The notes: a model not told the origin generated them from the letters alone. A DNA stretch of 64,000 nt from DATAES01 sp963802415 (GCA_963802415.1 CAWDIH010000002.1:806001-870000); one strand, 5' to 3'. Counted from the stretch's first letter, positions 32,137-43,057 are shown. Program-made: numbers and translations.

Positions 32137-32363
32137 ATGTCGATCTGCATCAACTGCGACACGTGCATCCGCCACTGCCCACCGCAGTTCGGGGCGATCT
32201 TCAACCACGGGATGGACGTGATCATCATCCCGGAGCTGTGCTCGGGCTGCGACAAGTGCCTCGACCCCGTTGCCCCGTCGACTGCATCTACCCCGACCCC
32301 GACTGGAAACCCGCCCCCGAGGACTGGTGGGAGGAGCCCGCGAACGATGACCCGTACCGCTGA
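32137..32363 (+). CDS. ferredoxin, 4Fe-4S type (one frame break, N-terminus uncertain)
   Basis: Two Cys clusters are visible: CINCDTCIRHC and CSGCDKC. After a shift near 32265 the sense continues as PRCPVDCIYPDPDWKPAPEDWWEEPANDDPYR to the TGA at 32361. This gives eight cysteines, enough for two 4Fe-4S clusters. The same frame is open upstream (ERNPKWKNPPLLIDMS), so the real start could be earlier, near 32050. An electron partner is not identifiable; the SCP2/TetR neighbours hint at a lipid or steroid redox role, which is inference. Confidence 0.7.
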
Positions 32364-33071
32364 TGACGAACGGCCGGTGAGGCCGGGGCGGAGGCCTGGT
32401 CCTCGCCGGCCGGTGGGCCGCACGGGGCGCTGGTGCTGCACGGGTTCACCGGCAACCCGAACTCGATGCGAGGCGTGGCCGAGGCGCTGGCGGCCGCCGG
32501 CTTCGCCGTGGTCGTCTCCGTGCGGGCACGGCACCGACCGGCGAGCGCCGACGACCTTCGCCGACTGGTGCGCGTCGCCGGCACGAGTCGACTGCTCGGA
32601 CGACGCGACGGTGCGTCGTCGTCGCCGGCGTGTCGATGCCGGGCGGCATGCTCACCGTTGGCGCGCGGTCGCGACACCGGCATCGCTCGAGCTGCATTCG
32701 CACGTCGAGCCCGCGGTCCGACGGATCTCGTCGACGAGGCGATCGCGGCGGCACGAGTCTTCCCCGGGATCGGCTCCGACATCGCCGAGCCCGACGGCCG
32801 AGCCAGCTACACCGGTCACCGTCGCAGCCCGGCTGCTCGGCGCGTCGACGAGGCCGACCTGGTCTCGGTCGTCGCCGGCATCGTGCATACGACCTCGTCC
32901 CGCCGTCCACAGCCGACCACTGCGCGGTCGGTCCGCCGGCCCAGTCGCACGAGCGCCGCCGGCCGCAGCTACCACGTCGCCACGTCGACTTCGACGAGGA
33001 GATCGTCGAGCAGCGCATCGTCGACTTCGCTCATCGGAGTGCGGATCATCGCTGGCGGGATGCCGCCGTGA
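32363..33071 (+). CDS. alpha/beta hydrolase, carboxylesterase-like (many frame breaks)
   Basis: Sense blocks: GGPHGALVLHGFTGNPNSMRG (oxyanion HGF), then EALAAAGFAVVV, TTFADWCAS, and VVVAGVSM followed by GGMLTV, which together give the GxSxG nucleophile loop. VFPGIGSDIAEPD, SYHVAT and FDEEIVEQRIVDFAH (catalytic His region) close the protein. No frame stays coherent for more than about 150 nt. It resembles thermostable carboxylesterases/monoacylglycerol lipases. Its TGA overlaps the gatC GTG by 2 nt. Confidence 0.65.
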
Positions 33072-33395
33072 GCGCGTCGCCGGCTGCGCGCGCCGTGCGA
33101 GCGATGCCCCGACCCGCGACGAGTGCCCACGTCGCCCGCCTCGCCCGCTGGAGCTGACCGAGGACGAGCTCGACCTGTTCACCGCGCAGCTGGCGGCCGT
33201 GCTCGAGCACGCCGCGGACGTCGAGGCCCTCGACGTCGCCGGCGTGCCGCCGACCGCGCATCCTACCCGAGCTCGCAACGTGCTCCGGCCCGACGAGGTC
33301 CGTCCTGGCCTCGACCGCGAAGAGGTCCTCGCCGCCGCCCCGGCGTGGAGGACCGTCGCTTCAAGGTCCCGCCGATCCTCGGCGAGGAACCATGA
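33068..33395 (+). CDS. gatC: Asp/Glu-tRNA amidotransferase subunit C (frame breaks)
   Basis: Small subunit stabilising GatA on GatB. Read from GTG at 33068 (ASPAARAVRAMPRPATSAHVARLAR), then LELTEDELDLFTAQLAAVLEHAADVEALDVAGVPPTAHP, RNVLRPDEVRPGLDREEVLAAAP and VEDRRFKVPPILGEEP, ending at 33395. Breaks fall near 33150, 33265 and 33350. About 109 residues, typical for GatC. A tandem repeat array separates it from gatA, which is unusual because gatC and gatA usually abut. Confidence 0.8.
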
Positions 33396-33408
33396 TTTCG
33401 GCGTCCCC

Positions 33409-33740
33409 GGCCGACGCAGGCCGGTCCTGGCCGCTCCTCCGCTGGCGCTCCGTCGCTCGCATGGCACTGGTGACCCGATGAGCGCGATCGCGGCGTTCCC
33501 CGGCCACGCAGGCCGCCTCCTGGCGGCCCTCCGCTGGCGCTCGACGTCGCTCGCATCGCACTGGTGACCCGATGCAGCGCGGCTGGCGCGATCCCCGGCC
33601 ACGCAGGCCGGTCGTGGCCGCTCCTCTGCGGGCGCTCCGTCGCTCGCCTCGCAACGTGGTGACCCGATGAGCGCGATCGGCGGCGTTCGCCGGCCACGCA
33701 GGCCGGTCCTGGGTCCGCGGCGCTCTGTCGCTCGCTCGAG
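33409..33740. repeat. tandem repeat, four units of 93-95 bp
   Basis: Units begin GGCC(G)ACGCAGGCCG at 33409, 33502, 33597 and 33692; the last is partial. Each runs through GCGCTCCGTCGCTCGC and GGTGACCCGATGAG(C). Units differ by substitutions and short indels. The array fills the gatC-gatA gap and the last unit runs into the gatA start. Confidence 0.8.
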
Positions 33741-33742
33741 CG

Positions 33743-35170
<1,428 letters not shown>

Positions 35171-35191
<21 letters not shown>

Positions 35192-36634
35192 CGAGCTGAG
35201 CTGGGAGACCGTCATCGGGCTCGAGGTGCACGTGCGAGCTGGCGACGGCGACGAAGATGTTCTGCGGGTGCCCCAACGTGTTCGGCGACGAGCCGAACAC
35301 GAACATCTGCCCGGTGTGCCTCGGCCTGCCGGGCTCGCTGCCGGTGCTCAACGAGCGGGCCGTCGAGCTCGCCGCCCGGCGTCGGGCTCGCCCTGCACTG
35401 CGACGTGCGTCCCGAGCGTGTTCGCCCGGAAGAACTACTTCTATCCCGACATGCCGAAGGACTACCAGGTCACCCAGTACGACCGGCCGATCAACGTCGC
35501 CGGCTGGCTCGACCTGCCGTCGGGCCTGCGGGTCGGGATCACGCGGGCGCACCTCGAGGAGGACACCGGCAAGTCGACCCACGTCGGCGACGAGCGGCCG
35601 GATCCACGGCGCCGAGCACAGCCTCATCGACTACAACCGCGCCGGCGTGCCGCTGCTCGAGATCGTGTCCGAGCCCGACATCCGCACCGCCGACCAGGCC
35701 CGCGAGTACGTGGCGGAGCTGCGCGGCGATCCTCGCTCGCCGTCGGACGCGTCCGACGCCAAGATGGAAGAGGGATCGATGCGGGTCGACGCCAACGTGT
35801 CGGTCCGGCGCGTCGGCGACGACGCCGTTCGGCACGCGGTGCGAGATCAAGAACCTCAACTCGCTGCGGTCGCTGGGTCGCGCCATCGAGTACGAGGCGC
35901 GCCGGCAGGTCGACCTGATCGAGGCGGGCGAGCGGGTGCGTCCAGGAGACCCGCCACTGGGACGAGGCCGCGGGCCGCACCGCAGCCGGGCGCCGCAAGG
36001 AGGAGGCCGAGGACTACCGCTACTTCCCGGAGCCCGACCTCGTGCCGCTCGAGCCCGACGGCCGCGATGGTGGCCGAGCTCGATCGCGACCTGCCGCCGC
36101 TGCCTGCGAGCGCCGGGCGCGCTCGCCTCGAGGCGCGCCGGCGTCGGCGCCGACGGATCGCTGCGGTCGTGTCGCGGTCGCCCGCGGCCACGACGGCCTG
36201 GCGCTGGCCGCGCATCGACGCCGGCGGCGACCCGGGACGCGTGCTCACCCACGTCGAGCACGACCTCGCCGTGGAAGGCGCCGGCGTCGTTCGACCCCCG
36301 GCGCTCGCGCCGCTCGTCGCGGCATGGAGGCGAAGGCGCTGACCGCGACGCAGGCGAAGGAGGTGCTCGCTGAGATCGCCGAGCGGGGCGGCCCGCACGC
36401 GGCCGCGGTCGCCGCCGAGCTCGGGTTCGAGGCGATGGACTGCGTCGGCACTCGAACGCCTCGTCGACGAGGCCATCGCCGCCAACCCCGACGCATGGGA
36501 GCGAGTTCGTCGCCGGCAACGACAAGGCCGGCGGCTCCCTCACCGGTCACGTGATGAAGGCGACCAACGGCAAGGCGGACGGCAAGGCCGTCAATGCGAT
36601 ATTGCAGCGGCGCAAGGGGGGCTCCGCGCGGTAG
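35171..36634 (+). CDS. gatB: Asp/Glu-tRNA amidotransferase subunit B (about eight frame breaks)
   Basis: tRNA-binding and kinase subunit of GatCAB. Sense blocks: SWETVIGLEVHV; ATKMFCGCPNVFGDEPNTNICPVCLGLPGSLPVLN (zinc cysteines); KNYFYPDMPKDYQVTQYD; HLEEDTGKSTHV; LIDYNRAGVPLLEIVSEPDIR; MEEGSMRVDANVSVR; CEIKNLNSLRSLGRAIEYEARRQ; and the YqeY-like tail ATQAKEVLAEIAERGG to GHVMKATNGKADGKAVNAILQRR. The start is unclear: the ATG at 35171 joins VIGLEVH if one extra base is removed. The stop TAG is at 36632. Confidence 0.85.
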
Positions 36635-36643
36635 ACCGCTGCG

Positions 36644-37876
36644 GTGACATACGAGATTTGCGCCATCGGGCCAGACGATCTGGCTGACCTCGGGCGAGCC
36701 GTCTCGACCGCGTTCGGAGACGTCTTGACCGACGAACAGGTCGAGGACGAGCGCCTCATCACCGAGTACGACCGCATGATCGGTGTCGTCGACGGCGGGC
36801 AGTTCGTGGCCGGCGCGGGCGCGTACAGCTTCGAGCACACGTTGCCCGGTTGCACGACGATTCCGGTCGCCGGTGTCACGTGGGTCGGTTGCCTGCCGTC
36901 GCATCGCCGGCGCGGGGTCTTGACGTCGATGATGCGGTACCAGCTCGACGACGTCGCCGGCGCGGGGGAGTCGGTCGCGATCCTGACGGCTTCGGAGGCA
37001 GTCATCTACGGACGGTTCGGCTATGGATTCTCCTCCCAGCTCGTCTGGGCGAAGGTCCCGAAGAAGCGCAGCGCGTTCGTGCGCGAGCCGCAGACCCGCG
37101 GCCGCATCCGGTACGTGTGGGGTGATGAGCGGGCGAAGGTGATTCCTCCTGTGTTCGACCAGTGGCGTCGTTCACGTCCGGGCTCGGTCGATCGCAGCGA
37201 GGGCAAGTGGAAGGGCTTTCTCCTCGATCGCGAGCGCGACCGTCACGGAGCTTCGGCAGCATTCACTGTCGTCCACGAGGACGACAACGGCACGGCGGAC
37301 GGATATGCGTGGTATCGGATCCGGCAGGCTCCCGAGTACGTCCCGAACGTCATCGTTGCCCGTGAAGTCATCGCCATCGATCCGGAGGTCGAAGCCGCGC
37401 TGTGGCGGTTCCTGCTCGACCTCGATCTCGCCGACGAGTTGGAGGCCCAAGCGCAGCCGCTGGACAGCGCGCTGCCCATGCGCCTGGGCGACCACCGGGC
37501 GTACCGAATCACCTTCGTCGCCGACTTCCTCTGGACACGTGTGCTCGACGCTCCGGCCGCGCTGTCGGCTCGGCGCTACGGGACCGAAGGCTCGCTCGTC
37601 ATCGACGTCGTCGACGAGTTCCGTCCCGACGGTGCGGCCAACGGACGGTTCCGGCTCGACGCGTCGCCCGAGGGCGCGTCGTGCAGTCCGATCGACTCCT
37701 CGGTCGACGCTGACGTCAGCGTGACCGCTGCAGGGCTCGGCAGCGCCTACCTCGGCGGCGTGTCCTGGACGACGTTGGCCGCAGCCGGAAGGGCGAGCGG
37801 GACGCGTGAGGCACTCCACTGCGCAGACCTGCTCTTCTCTTGCACCCCGCTCCCGTTCTGCAACACAGATTTCTGA
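36644..37876 (+). CDS. Eis-family GNAT N-acetyltransferase
   Basis: 410 residues, intact. The N-terminal GNAT domain contains the acetyl-CoA loop CLPSHRRRGVLTSMM; a second GNAT-like domain and a C-terminal SCP2-like domain follow, the three-part Eis architecture. The chain ends in a Phe (PFCNTDF); in characterised Eis proteins the C-terminal carboxylate acts as catalytic base. Eis enzymes acetylate amines such as aminoglycosides, but the natural substrate here is unknown. It starts 10 nt after gatB at a GTG and converges on a MATE gene with a 4-bp gap. Confidence 0.82.
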   Translation: MTYEICAIGPDDLADLGRAVSTAFGDVLTDEQVEDERLITEYDRMIGVVDGGQFVAGAGAYSFEHTLPGCTTIPVAGVTWVGCLPSHRRRGVLTSMMRYQLDDVAGAGESVAILTASEAVIYGRFGYGFSSQLVWAKVPKKRSAFVREPQTRGRIRYVWGDERAKVIPPVFDQWRRSRPGSVDRSEGKWKGFLLDRERDRHGASAAFTVVHEDDNGTADGYAWYRIRQAPEYVPNVIVAREVIAIDPEVEAALWRFLLDLDLADELEAQAQPLDSALPMRLGDHRAYRITFVADFLWTRVLDAPAALSARRYGTEGSLVIDVVDEFRPDGAANGRFRLDASPEGASCSPIDSSVDADVSVTAAGLGSAYLGGVSWTTLAAAGRASGTREALHCADLLFSCTPLPFCNTDF

Positions 37877-37880
37877 TCGG

Positions 37881-39188
37881 TCACCCCCGCACCGCGCCGG
37901 TCACCGCCCACCGGCCCGACAGGAAGCGAAGGCCGAGACCGACGAGGCGAGCGAACATGAAAGCGACGATCGCCGTCCACAGCCACCCGACGCCGAGGTC
38001 GAGTTCGAGGACCAATGCTCCGCCGGCGAGGAACACGACTGCGGCGCCCACCATCGCCCACGCCATGTAGCGGAGGTCGCCGGCGCCGATGAGGATGCCG
38101 TCGAGCACGAAGACGAGACCGTTGAAGGGTTGCATGAGCGCCACGTACCAGAGCAGGAACGAGGCAAGCGCGAGCACCGCGGGATCGTCGGTGAAGATGT
38201 GCGGCAGCACGTTTCGGAACACGATGACCACAGCGCCGAACGCGGCGCCGGCGAAGAACCCGATCCAGAGCATTCGCCGGCTCATGGCGACGGCTTCGTC
38301 CGCATCGCCGGCTCCCAGGTCCTTGCCGACTATGGCCTGCGCGGCGATCGCGATCGCATCGAGGGCGAGCGCAAGGAAGTTCCACAACTCGAACACGATC
38401 GCGTAGGCGGCAACCTCGACGGGACCGATGTGCGCGGCGATCGCCGTCCCCAACGTGAGTGCGCCGCGCAACGCGGCGGTGCGAACGAACAACGGACCGC
38501 CCGTCCTCGCCAGCGCGCGCACCGACGAGCCATCAGGTCGGAGTGAGACATGGCGCGACCGAACCGCCCGGCCGATTCGCGTCACGTACACGGCGGCCCC
38601 GATGTACTGCGCGAGCACGGTTGCGACCGCGGACGCGCCGATGCCATAGCCCAGGCTGTTGATGAGGAACAGCTCGAACCCGAGGTTGAAGATGTTCGTG
38701 CCCACCGCGACCATGAGCGGTGTCACTGTGTCCTGCATCCCCCGCAAGTAGCCGGTGCCTGCGAGCGTCACCAGGATCGCCGGCACGCCGAGCACGCTGA
38801 TGCGCAGGTAGATCTCGGCGTTGGTCGCAACGTCGCCGGATGCGCCGAGCACGCGGACCAGCCAGTCCGCGCCGAAGAAGCCCGCCGGCACGAGCGCAGC
38901 TGCGATGAGCAGCGCCAGCCACATCCCTTGGACCGCCTGGTGAGCGGCCTCGCGCTCCTCGCCGGCGCCCAGCAGACGGGCGACCGCCGCGGTCGTCCCG
39001 TACGCGAGGAAGATGAAGATGGCGTAGCCGGACAAGAGGACGGACGAGGCGATGGCCAGACCGGCGAGCTGTGGCGTGCCGAGGTGCCCGACGACGGCTG
39101 TGTCGGCGAGGATGTAGAGCGGCTCGGCCACGAGCGCGCCGAACGCGGGTATCGCGAGGCTTGCGATTTCCCGGTCACGGGCGCGCAC
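37881..39188 (-). CDS. MATE family efflux transporter (DinF-like)
   Basis: 435 residues from the GTG at 39188, twelve hydrophobic segments. ASLAIPAFGALVAEPLYILADTAVVGHLG is the typical DinF-branch MATE opening and SVLGVPAILVTLAGTGYLRGMQDT is its mid-protein signature. The open frame extends to 39287, but a TACCGT box 6 nt before 39188 and the start of homology (RARDREIASLAIP) favour the shorter form. Exported compound unknown. Divergent from ilvD. Confidence 0.88.
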   Translation of the reverse strand: MRARDREIASLAIPAFGALVAEPLYILADTAVVGHLGTPQLAGLAIASSVLLSGYAIFIFLAYGTTAAVARLLGAGEEREAAHQAVQGMWLALLIAAALVPAGFFGADWLVRVLGASGDVATNAEIYLRISVLGVPAILVTLAGTGYLRGMQDTVTPLMVAVGTNIFNLGFELFLINSLGYGIGASAVATVLAQYIGAAVYVTRIGRAVRSRHVSLRPDGSSVRALARTGGPLFVRTAALRGALTLGTAIAAHIGPVEVAAYAIVFELWNFLALALDAIAIAAQAIVGKDLGAGDADEAVAMSRRMLWIGFFAGAAFGAVVIVFRNVLPHIFTDDPAVLALASFLLWYVALMQPFNGLVFVLDGILIGAGDLRYMAWAMVGAAVVFLAGGALVLELDLGVGWLWTAIVAFMFARLVGLGLRFLSGRWAVTGAVRG

Positions 39189-39194
39189 AGCAGG

Positions 39195-39200
39195 ACGGTA
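39195..39200 (-). promoter_or_regulatory. -10 box of the MATE gene
   Basis: TACCGT on the minus strand, 6 nt before the GTG at 39188. Confidence 0.45.
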
Positions 39201-39260
39201 CGTTCCGACGCACCGGTTACGGAGCCGATACTCGACGCGACCGTCGCACCGCCGACCGCG

Positions 39261-39266
39261 TAGCCT
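39261..39266 (+). promoter_or_regulatory. -10 box of ilvD
   Basis: TAGCCT, 9 nt before the ATG at 39276. Confidence 0.5.
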
Positions 39267-39275
39267 TCGCGACCT

Positions 39276-40967
39276 ATGGCCGAGCACGAGAGCAACCCGA
39301 TGAAGCCGCGCAGCTACGAGGTCACGGACGGCGACGAGCGCGCGCCGGCACGGGCCATGTTGCGCGCGATCGGCATGACCGACGACGACTGGAGCAAGTC
39401 ACAAGTCGGCGTGTGCTCGTCGTGGAACGAAGTCACACCGTGCAACATGCCGCTCGACCGGCTGGCGAAGCGCTCCAAGGAAGGTGTGCGGGCCGCCGGC
39501 GGGTACCCGATCGAGTTCAACACGATCGCCATCTCGGACGGGATCTCGATGGGTCACGAGGGCATGCGCGCCTCGCTCGTTTCGCGCGAGGTCATCGCCG
39601 ACTCCGTCGAGACCGTCATGCACGCCGAACGGCTCGACGCGCTGGTGACGTTCGCCGGTTGCGACAAGAGCTTGCCTGCGATGCTGATGGCGGCGGCGCG
39701 GCTCAACCTTCCGTCCGTGTTCCTCTACGGCGGATCGATCCTGCCCGGGGAGTACAAGGGGCAGGCGCTCGACATCGTCAGCGTCTTCGAAGCCGTCGGC
39801 GCCCACGCTGCGGGCACGATGTCGGACGAGGACCTCCGTGGCATCGAGTGCAACGCGTGCCCGAGCGAGGGCAGCTGCGCTGGGATGTTCACCGCGAACA
39901 CCATGGCGGCGGTGGCCGAAGCGCTGGGGATGTCGCTGCCGGGGTCGTCCTCGGCGCCCGCGCCGGACAGTCGCCGTGACGACTTCGCGTACCAGTCCGG
40001 CGAGGCCGTCATGCGGCTGCTCGAGCTCGGCGTCCGTCCGCGCCAGATCATGACGAAGGAAGCATTCGAGAACGCGATCGCGATCGCCATGGCCCTCGGT
40101 GGATCGACGAATGCCGTGTTGCATCTGCTCGCAATCGCCAACGAGGCGCGTGTCGAGCTCGAGCTCGACGACTTCAACAAGGTGGCGGCGCGCGTCCCGC
40201 ACATCGCGGACATGAAGCCGCATGGCCGGTTCCACATGGTCGACCTGGATCGGGTGGGCGGCGTGCCGGTCGTGCTCCGTCACTTGCTCGACGCGGGGCT
40301 CCTGCACGGCGACTGTCTGACCGTCACCGGCAAGACCGTCGCCGAGAACCTCGCCGACCTCGATCCGCCGGCGCCCGACGGCGAGGTCGTCGTCGGACTC
40401 GAGCGGCCCCTGCACCGGCGCGGCGGCATCGCGGTCATCGAAGGATCCTTGGCGCCGAAGGGTGCAGTGGTGAAGGTCGCGGGCATCGACTTCGACCGGT
40501 TCGAGGGCCCGGCCCGCGTCTTCGACGGCGAGGACGGAGCCATGGATGCGATCCTGGCGGGCTCGATCCAACCCGGTGAGGTTGTCGTGATCCGCTACGA
40601 GGGGCCGAAGGGCGGTCCGGGGATGCGTGAGATGCTCGCCGTGACGGGCGCGATGAAGGGCGTGGGCCGTGGCGGGGACTGCGCGCTGGTCACCGACGGC
40701 AGGTTCTCGGGCGGGACGCACGGGTTCTGCGTTGGTCACGTCGCCCCCGAGGCGGTGGACGGCGGGCCGATCGCGTTCGTCCGAGATGGCGACCGCATCG
40801 TGATCGACGTCGACGCGCTGTCGATCGACCTCGACGTTCCCGCCGACGAGCTCGCCCGCCGCCGCGCCGACTGGAAGCTGCCGCAACCGCGCTATACGTC
40901 CGGCGTCCTCGCCAAGTACGCCAGGCTCGCCCAAGGCGCCGAACGAGGCGCCATCACCGAAGCCTGA
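39276..40967 (+). CDS. ilvD: dihydroxy-acid dehydratase
   Basis: Third step of valine and isoleucine synthesis, turning dihydroxy-acids into 2-keto-acids. 563 residues. Iron-sulfur ligands are visible: Cys129 in GCDKSLPAM, and Cys195 and Cys201 in NACPSEGSCAGMFTANTM. DGRFSGGTHGFCVGHVAPEA near the C-terminus is conserved. Intact. It has its own promoter and lacks the attenuator seen before ilvB, so its control differs. A family 2 palindrome follows 17 nt after the stop. Confidence 0.96.
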   Translation: MAEHESNPMKPRSYEVTDGDERAPARAMLRAIGMTDDDWSKSQVGVCSSWNEVTPCNMPLDRLAKRSKEGVRAAGGYPIEFNTIAISDGISMGHEGMRASLVSREVIADSVETVMHAERLDALVTFAGCDKSLPAMLMAAARLNLPSVFLYGGSILPGEYKGQALDIVSVFEAVGAHAAGTMSDEDLRGIECNACPSEGSCAGMFTANTMAAVAEALGMSLPGSSSAPAPDSRRDDFAYQSGEAVMRLLELGVRPRQIMTKEAFENAIAIAMALGGSTNAVLHLLAIANEARVELELDDFNKVAARVPHIADMKPHGRFHMVDLDRVGGVPVVLRHLLDAGLLHGDCLTVTGKTVAENLADLDPPAPDGEVVVGLERPLHRRGGIAVIEGSLAPKGAVVKVAGIDFDRFEGPARVFDGEDGAMDAILAGSIQPGEVVVIRYEGPKGGPGMREMLAVTGAMKGVGRGGDCALVTDGRFSGGTHGFCVGHVAPEAVDGGPIAFVRDGDRIVIDVDALSIDLDVPADELARRRADWKLPQPRYTSGVLAKYARLAQGAERGAITEA

Positions 40968-40983
40968 CGCCTCCCCCTCCCTT

Positions 40984-41033
40984 GTTTCGGCGTTCGTCAG
41001 GCACACGACGTATGCCTGACGAACGCAATTTCG
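40984..41033 (+). repeat. family 2 palindromic element, copy 2
   Basis: Most symmetric copy: GCGTTCGTCAG pairs perfectly with CTGACGAACGC, extended inward by GGCA/TGCC. Outer parts are GTTTCGG and AATTTCG. It lies after ilvD and before the ilvB promoter. Confidence 0.75.
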
Positions 41034-41055
41034 GGCTGGAGCGACAGCTGCCGGC

Positions 41056-41085
41056 TTGCCAGTCGGGCGGGATCGATGGCACTAT
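41056..41085 (+). promoter_or_regulatory. promoter of the ilvB leader
   Basis: TTGCCA (41056-41061), 18-nt spacer, CACTAT (41080-41085), then 7 nt to the leader ATG at 41093. Confidence 0.45.
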
Positions 41086-41092
41086 TCCCTGG

Positions 41093-41131
41093 ATGTCCCC
41101 CAGCCGTCTCATCCTCGTAGTAGTGACGTAG
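41093..41131 (+). CDS. ilv leader peptide MSPSRLILVVVT
   Basis: Twelve codons ending at TAG 41129-41131. CTC ATC CTC GTA GTA GTG encodes six consecutive branched-chain residues (Leu-Ile-Leu-Val-Val-Val), directly before two hairpins. Stalling on these codons when branched-chain amino acids are short is the sensing step of an attenuator. The stop codon overlaps the first hairpin arm by two bases. Confidence 0.9.
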   Translation: MSPSRLILVVVT

Positions 41132-41159
41132 CGCACGCTCCTTCATCCACGCGTGCGCT
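41130..41159 (+). promoter_or_regulatory. ilvB attenuator, first hairpin
   Basis: 9-bp perfect stem AGCGCACGC (41130-41138) with GCGTGCGCT (41151-41159); the 5' arm begins inside the leader stop codon. Confidence 0.7.
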
Positions 41160-41161
41160 CA

Positions 41162-41194
41162 ACGACCTCCCAGCCGGGAGGTCGTCGTCGTTTT
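41162..41194 (+). terminator. ilvB attenuator terminator
   Basis: 10-bp perfect stem ACGACCTCCC/GGGAGGTCGT with an AGCC loop, followed by CGTCG and TTTT at 41191-41194. It ends 23 nt before the ilvB ATG. Confidence 0.85.
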
Positions 41195-41217
41195 CCGACT
41201 TCTTTCCGGAGACCGAC

Positions 41218-42972
41218 ATGCCACAGATCAACGGTGGTCAAGCACTGATCAAAGCCCTCGAGATGGAGGGCGTCGAGGTCATCTTCGGCCTCCCGGGCGG
41301 AGCCATCCTCCCGGTGTACGACCCCATCATCGACTCGCCGATCCGCCACATCCTCGTTCGCCACGAGCAGGGTGCCGGCCACATGGCCGAGGGCTTCGCG
41401 CATGCGACTGGACGTCCTGGCGTCGCGATGGTGACCAGCGGGCCGGCGGCCACCAACATCGTGACGCCGCTGTGTGACGCGTACATGGACTCGATCCCGA
41501 TAGTCGTGATCACCGGGCAGGTCGGTACGCCGTCGATCGGTACCGATGCGTTCCAGGAGTGCGACACCGTCGGCATCACGCGCTCCGTGACGAAGCACAA
41601 CGAGCTCGTCACCGAGGCGGCCGACATCCCTCGGGCCGTCCGCGAGGCGTTCCACATCGCCACCACCGGTCGCCCAGGGCCGGTGCTGCTCGACATCCCG
41701 AAGGACATCGTCGATCCGAAGAACCCGCGTTCGGCGCTCGACTGGTACTGGCCGTCGGAGGCGGAAGTGTCAGCGGGACTGCCGGGATACAAGCCGACGA
41801 CCAAAGGTCATCCGCGCAAGATCAAGGATGCCGCGGAGCTCATCGTCCAGAGCACCCGGCCGGTGATCTACGCCGGCGGCGGCATCTTGAAGGCGCGCGC
41901 CGCGGAAGCGCTGCTCGAGCTGGCCGAGCTGTGCGACATCCCCGTGGTCACGACGCTCATGGCACGGGGTGCGTTCCCCGACGACCATCGGTTGTGCCTC
42001 GGTATGCCGGGCATGCACGGCAACTACACCGCGGTGACGTCGATGCAGAACTCGGACCTGCTCATCGCGCTGGGTTCGCGCTTCGACGATCGCGTGACCG
42101 GCAAGATCCCGAACTTCGCGCCCGATGCCAAGATCATCCACGTCGACATCGACCCGGCCGAGCTCGGCAAGGTCCGGCGTCCCGATGTTCCGATCGTCGG
42201 CGATTGCCGGCTCGTGATCGAAGCGCTCGTGCGCGCCGTCAAGGATCTCGGCGGTGCGGCCGCGCAGCCGGATCGCAGCGCGTGGAAGTCCACCCTCTCG
42301 GGTTGGCAGGAGAAGTACCCGCTGACCTACGAGCAGTCGGAGCCCGGCGACGCGCTCAAGCCGCAGTTCGTGCTCGAGCAGCTTCGCGACACGACTCCGA
42401 GCGACACGATCGTGGTGGCCGGTGTCGGCCAGCACCAGATGTGGACCTCGCAGTACTGGAAGTTCAACCATCCGTACACGTGGGTCAACTCCGGCGGCCT
42501 CGGCACGATGGGCTTCGCGGTGCCGGCTGCGATCGGCGCGAAGGTCGGCCATCCCGAACGCATGGTGTGGGCCGTCGACGGCGACGGCTGCTTCCAGATG
42601 ACAGCGCAAGAACTGGTGACCGCAGCGACCGAACGCATTCCGATCAAGGTCGCCATCCTCAACAACGCGTACCTCGGCATGGTCCGCCAGTGGCAGGAGA
42701 TGTTCTACGAGGAGCGGTACAGCGAGGTGTACCTGTCGCCGGACCTGCCCGACTACAAGATGTGGGCCGAGGCGATGGGGTGCATCGGCATCCGTGTCGA
42801 AGCCCCGGAAGAGGTGCAGCCCGCCATCGACAAGGCGAACGACATCGACGACCGTCCGGTCGTGATCGAGTTTCGCACCGACAGCCGCGAGAAGGTGTTT
42901 CCGATGGTTGCGGCGGGCGCGTCCAACGACGACATCATCACGTTCCAATCGCACCAGGAGGTGGTCCAGTGA
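41218..42972 (+). CDS. ilvB: acetolactate synthase large subunit
   Basis: ThDP enzyme for the first common step of valine/leucine and isoleucine synthesis. 584 residues. GVEVIFGLPGGAILPVYD opens the PYR domain; the catalytic Glu lies in VRHEQGAGHMAEGFAHATG. The ThDP motif is GDGCFQMTAQELVTAATERIPIKVAILNN. The ATG at 41218 has GGAGA 6 nt upstream; the open frame extends back into the leader region but without homology. Followed by ilvN and ilvC. Confidence 0.96.
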   Translation: MPQINGGQALIKALEMEGVEVIFGLPGGAILPVYDPIIDSPIRHILVRHEQGAGHMAEGFAHATGRPGVAMVTSGPAATNIVTPLCDAYMDSIPIVVITGQVGTPSIGTDAFQECDTVGITRSVTKHNELVTEAADIPRAVREAFHIATTGRPGPVLLDIPKDIVDPKNPRSALDWYWPSEAEVSAGLPGYKPTTKGHPRKIKDAAELIVQSTRPVIYAGGGILKARAAEALLELAELCDIPVVTTLMARGAFPDDHRLCLGMPGMHGNYTAVTSMQNSDLLIALGSRFDDRVTGKIPNFAPDAKIIHVDIDPAELGKVRRPDVPIVGDCRLVIEALVRAVKDLGGAAAQPDRSAWKSTLSGWQEKYPLTYEQSEPGDALKPQFVLEQLRDTTPSDTIVVAGVGQHQMWTSQYWKFNHPYTWVNSGGLGTMGFAVPAAIGAKVGHPERMVWAVDGDGCFQMTAQELVTAATERIPIKVAILNNAYLGMVRQWQEMFYEERYSEVYLSPDLPDYKMWAEAMGCIGIRVEAPEEVQPAIDKANDIDDRPVVIEFRTDSREKVFPMVAAGASNDDIITFQSHQEVVQ

Positions 42973-43057
42973 GCGAGCGCAGCGAGCGCACTGCGGACGC
43001 GCGACCGCCAGGGAGCCGGCCGCCGATGGGGTTCGGGGGCGCAGCCCCCGTGATGAC
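42973..43057 (+). other. ilvB-ilvN gap with two small hairpins
   Basis: 85 bp holding GAGCGAGCGCAGCGAGCGC at its start and GGGGGC-GCA-GCCCCC at 43035-43049. Both are GC-rich inverted repeats. The first type is common in actinobacterial intergenic DNA. They may lower ilvN translation or stabilise the transcript. Confidence 0.45.

Noticed and set aside
33409..33740. CRISPR array
   Set aside because: Units are 93-95 bp, adjacent without unique spacers, and no cas gene is near.
41130..41194. Riboswitch or T-box before ilvB
   Set aside because: No T-box consensus or aptamer-like conserved core; a leader peptide with branched-chain codons and a terminator explains the region.
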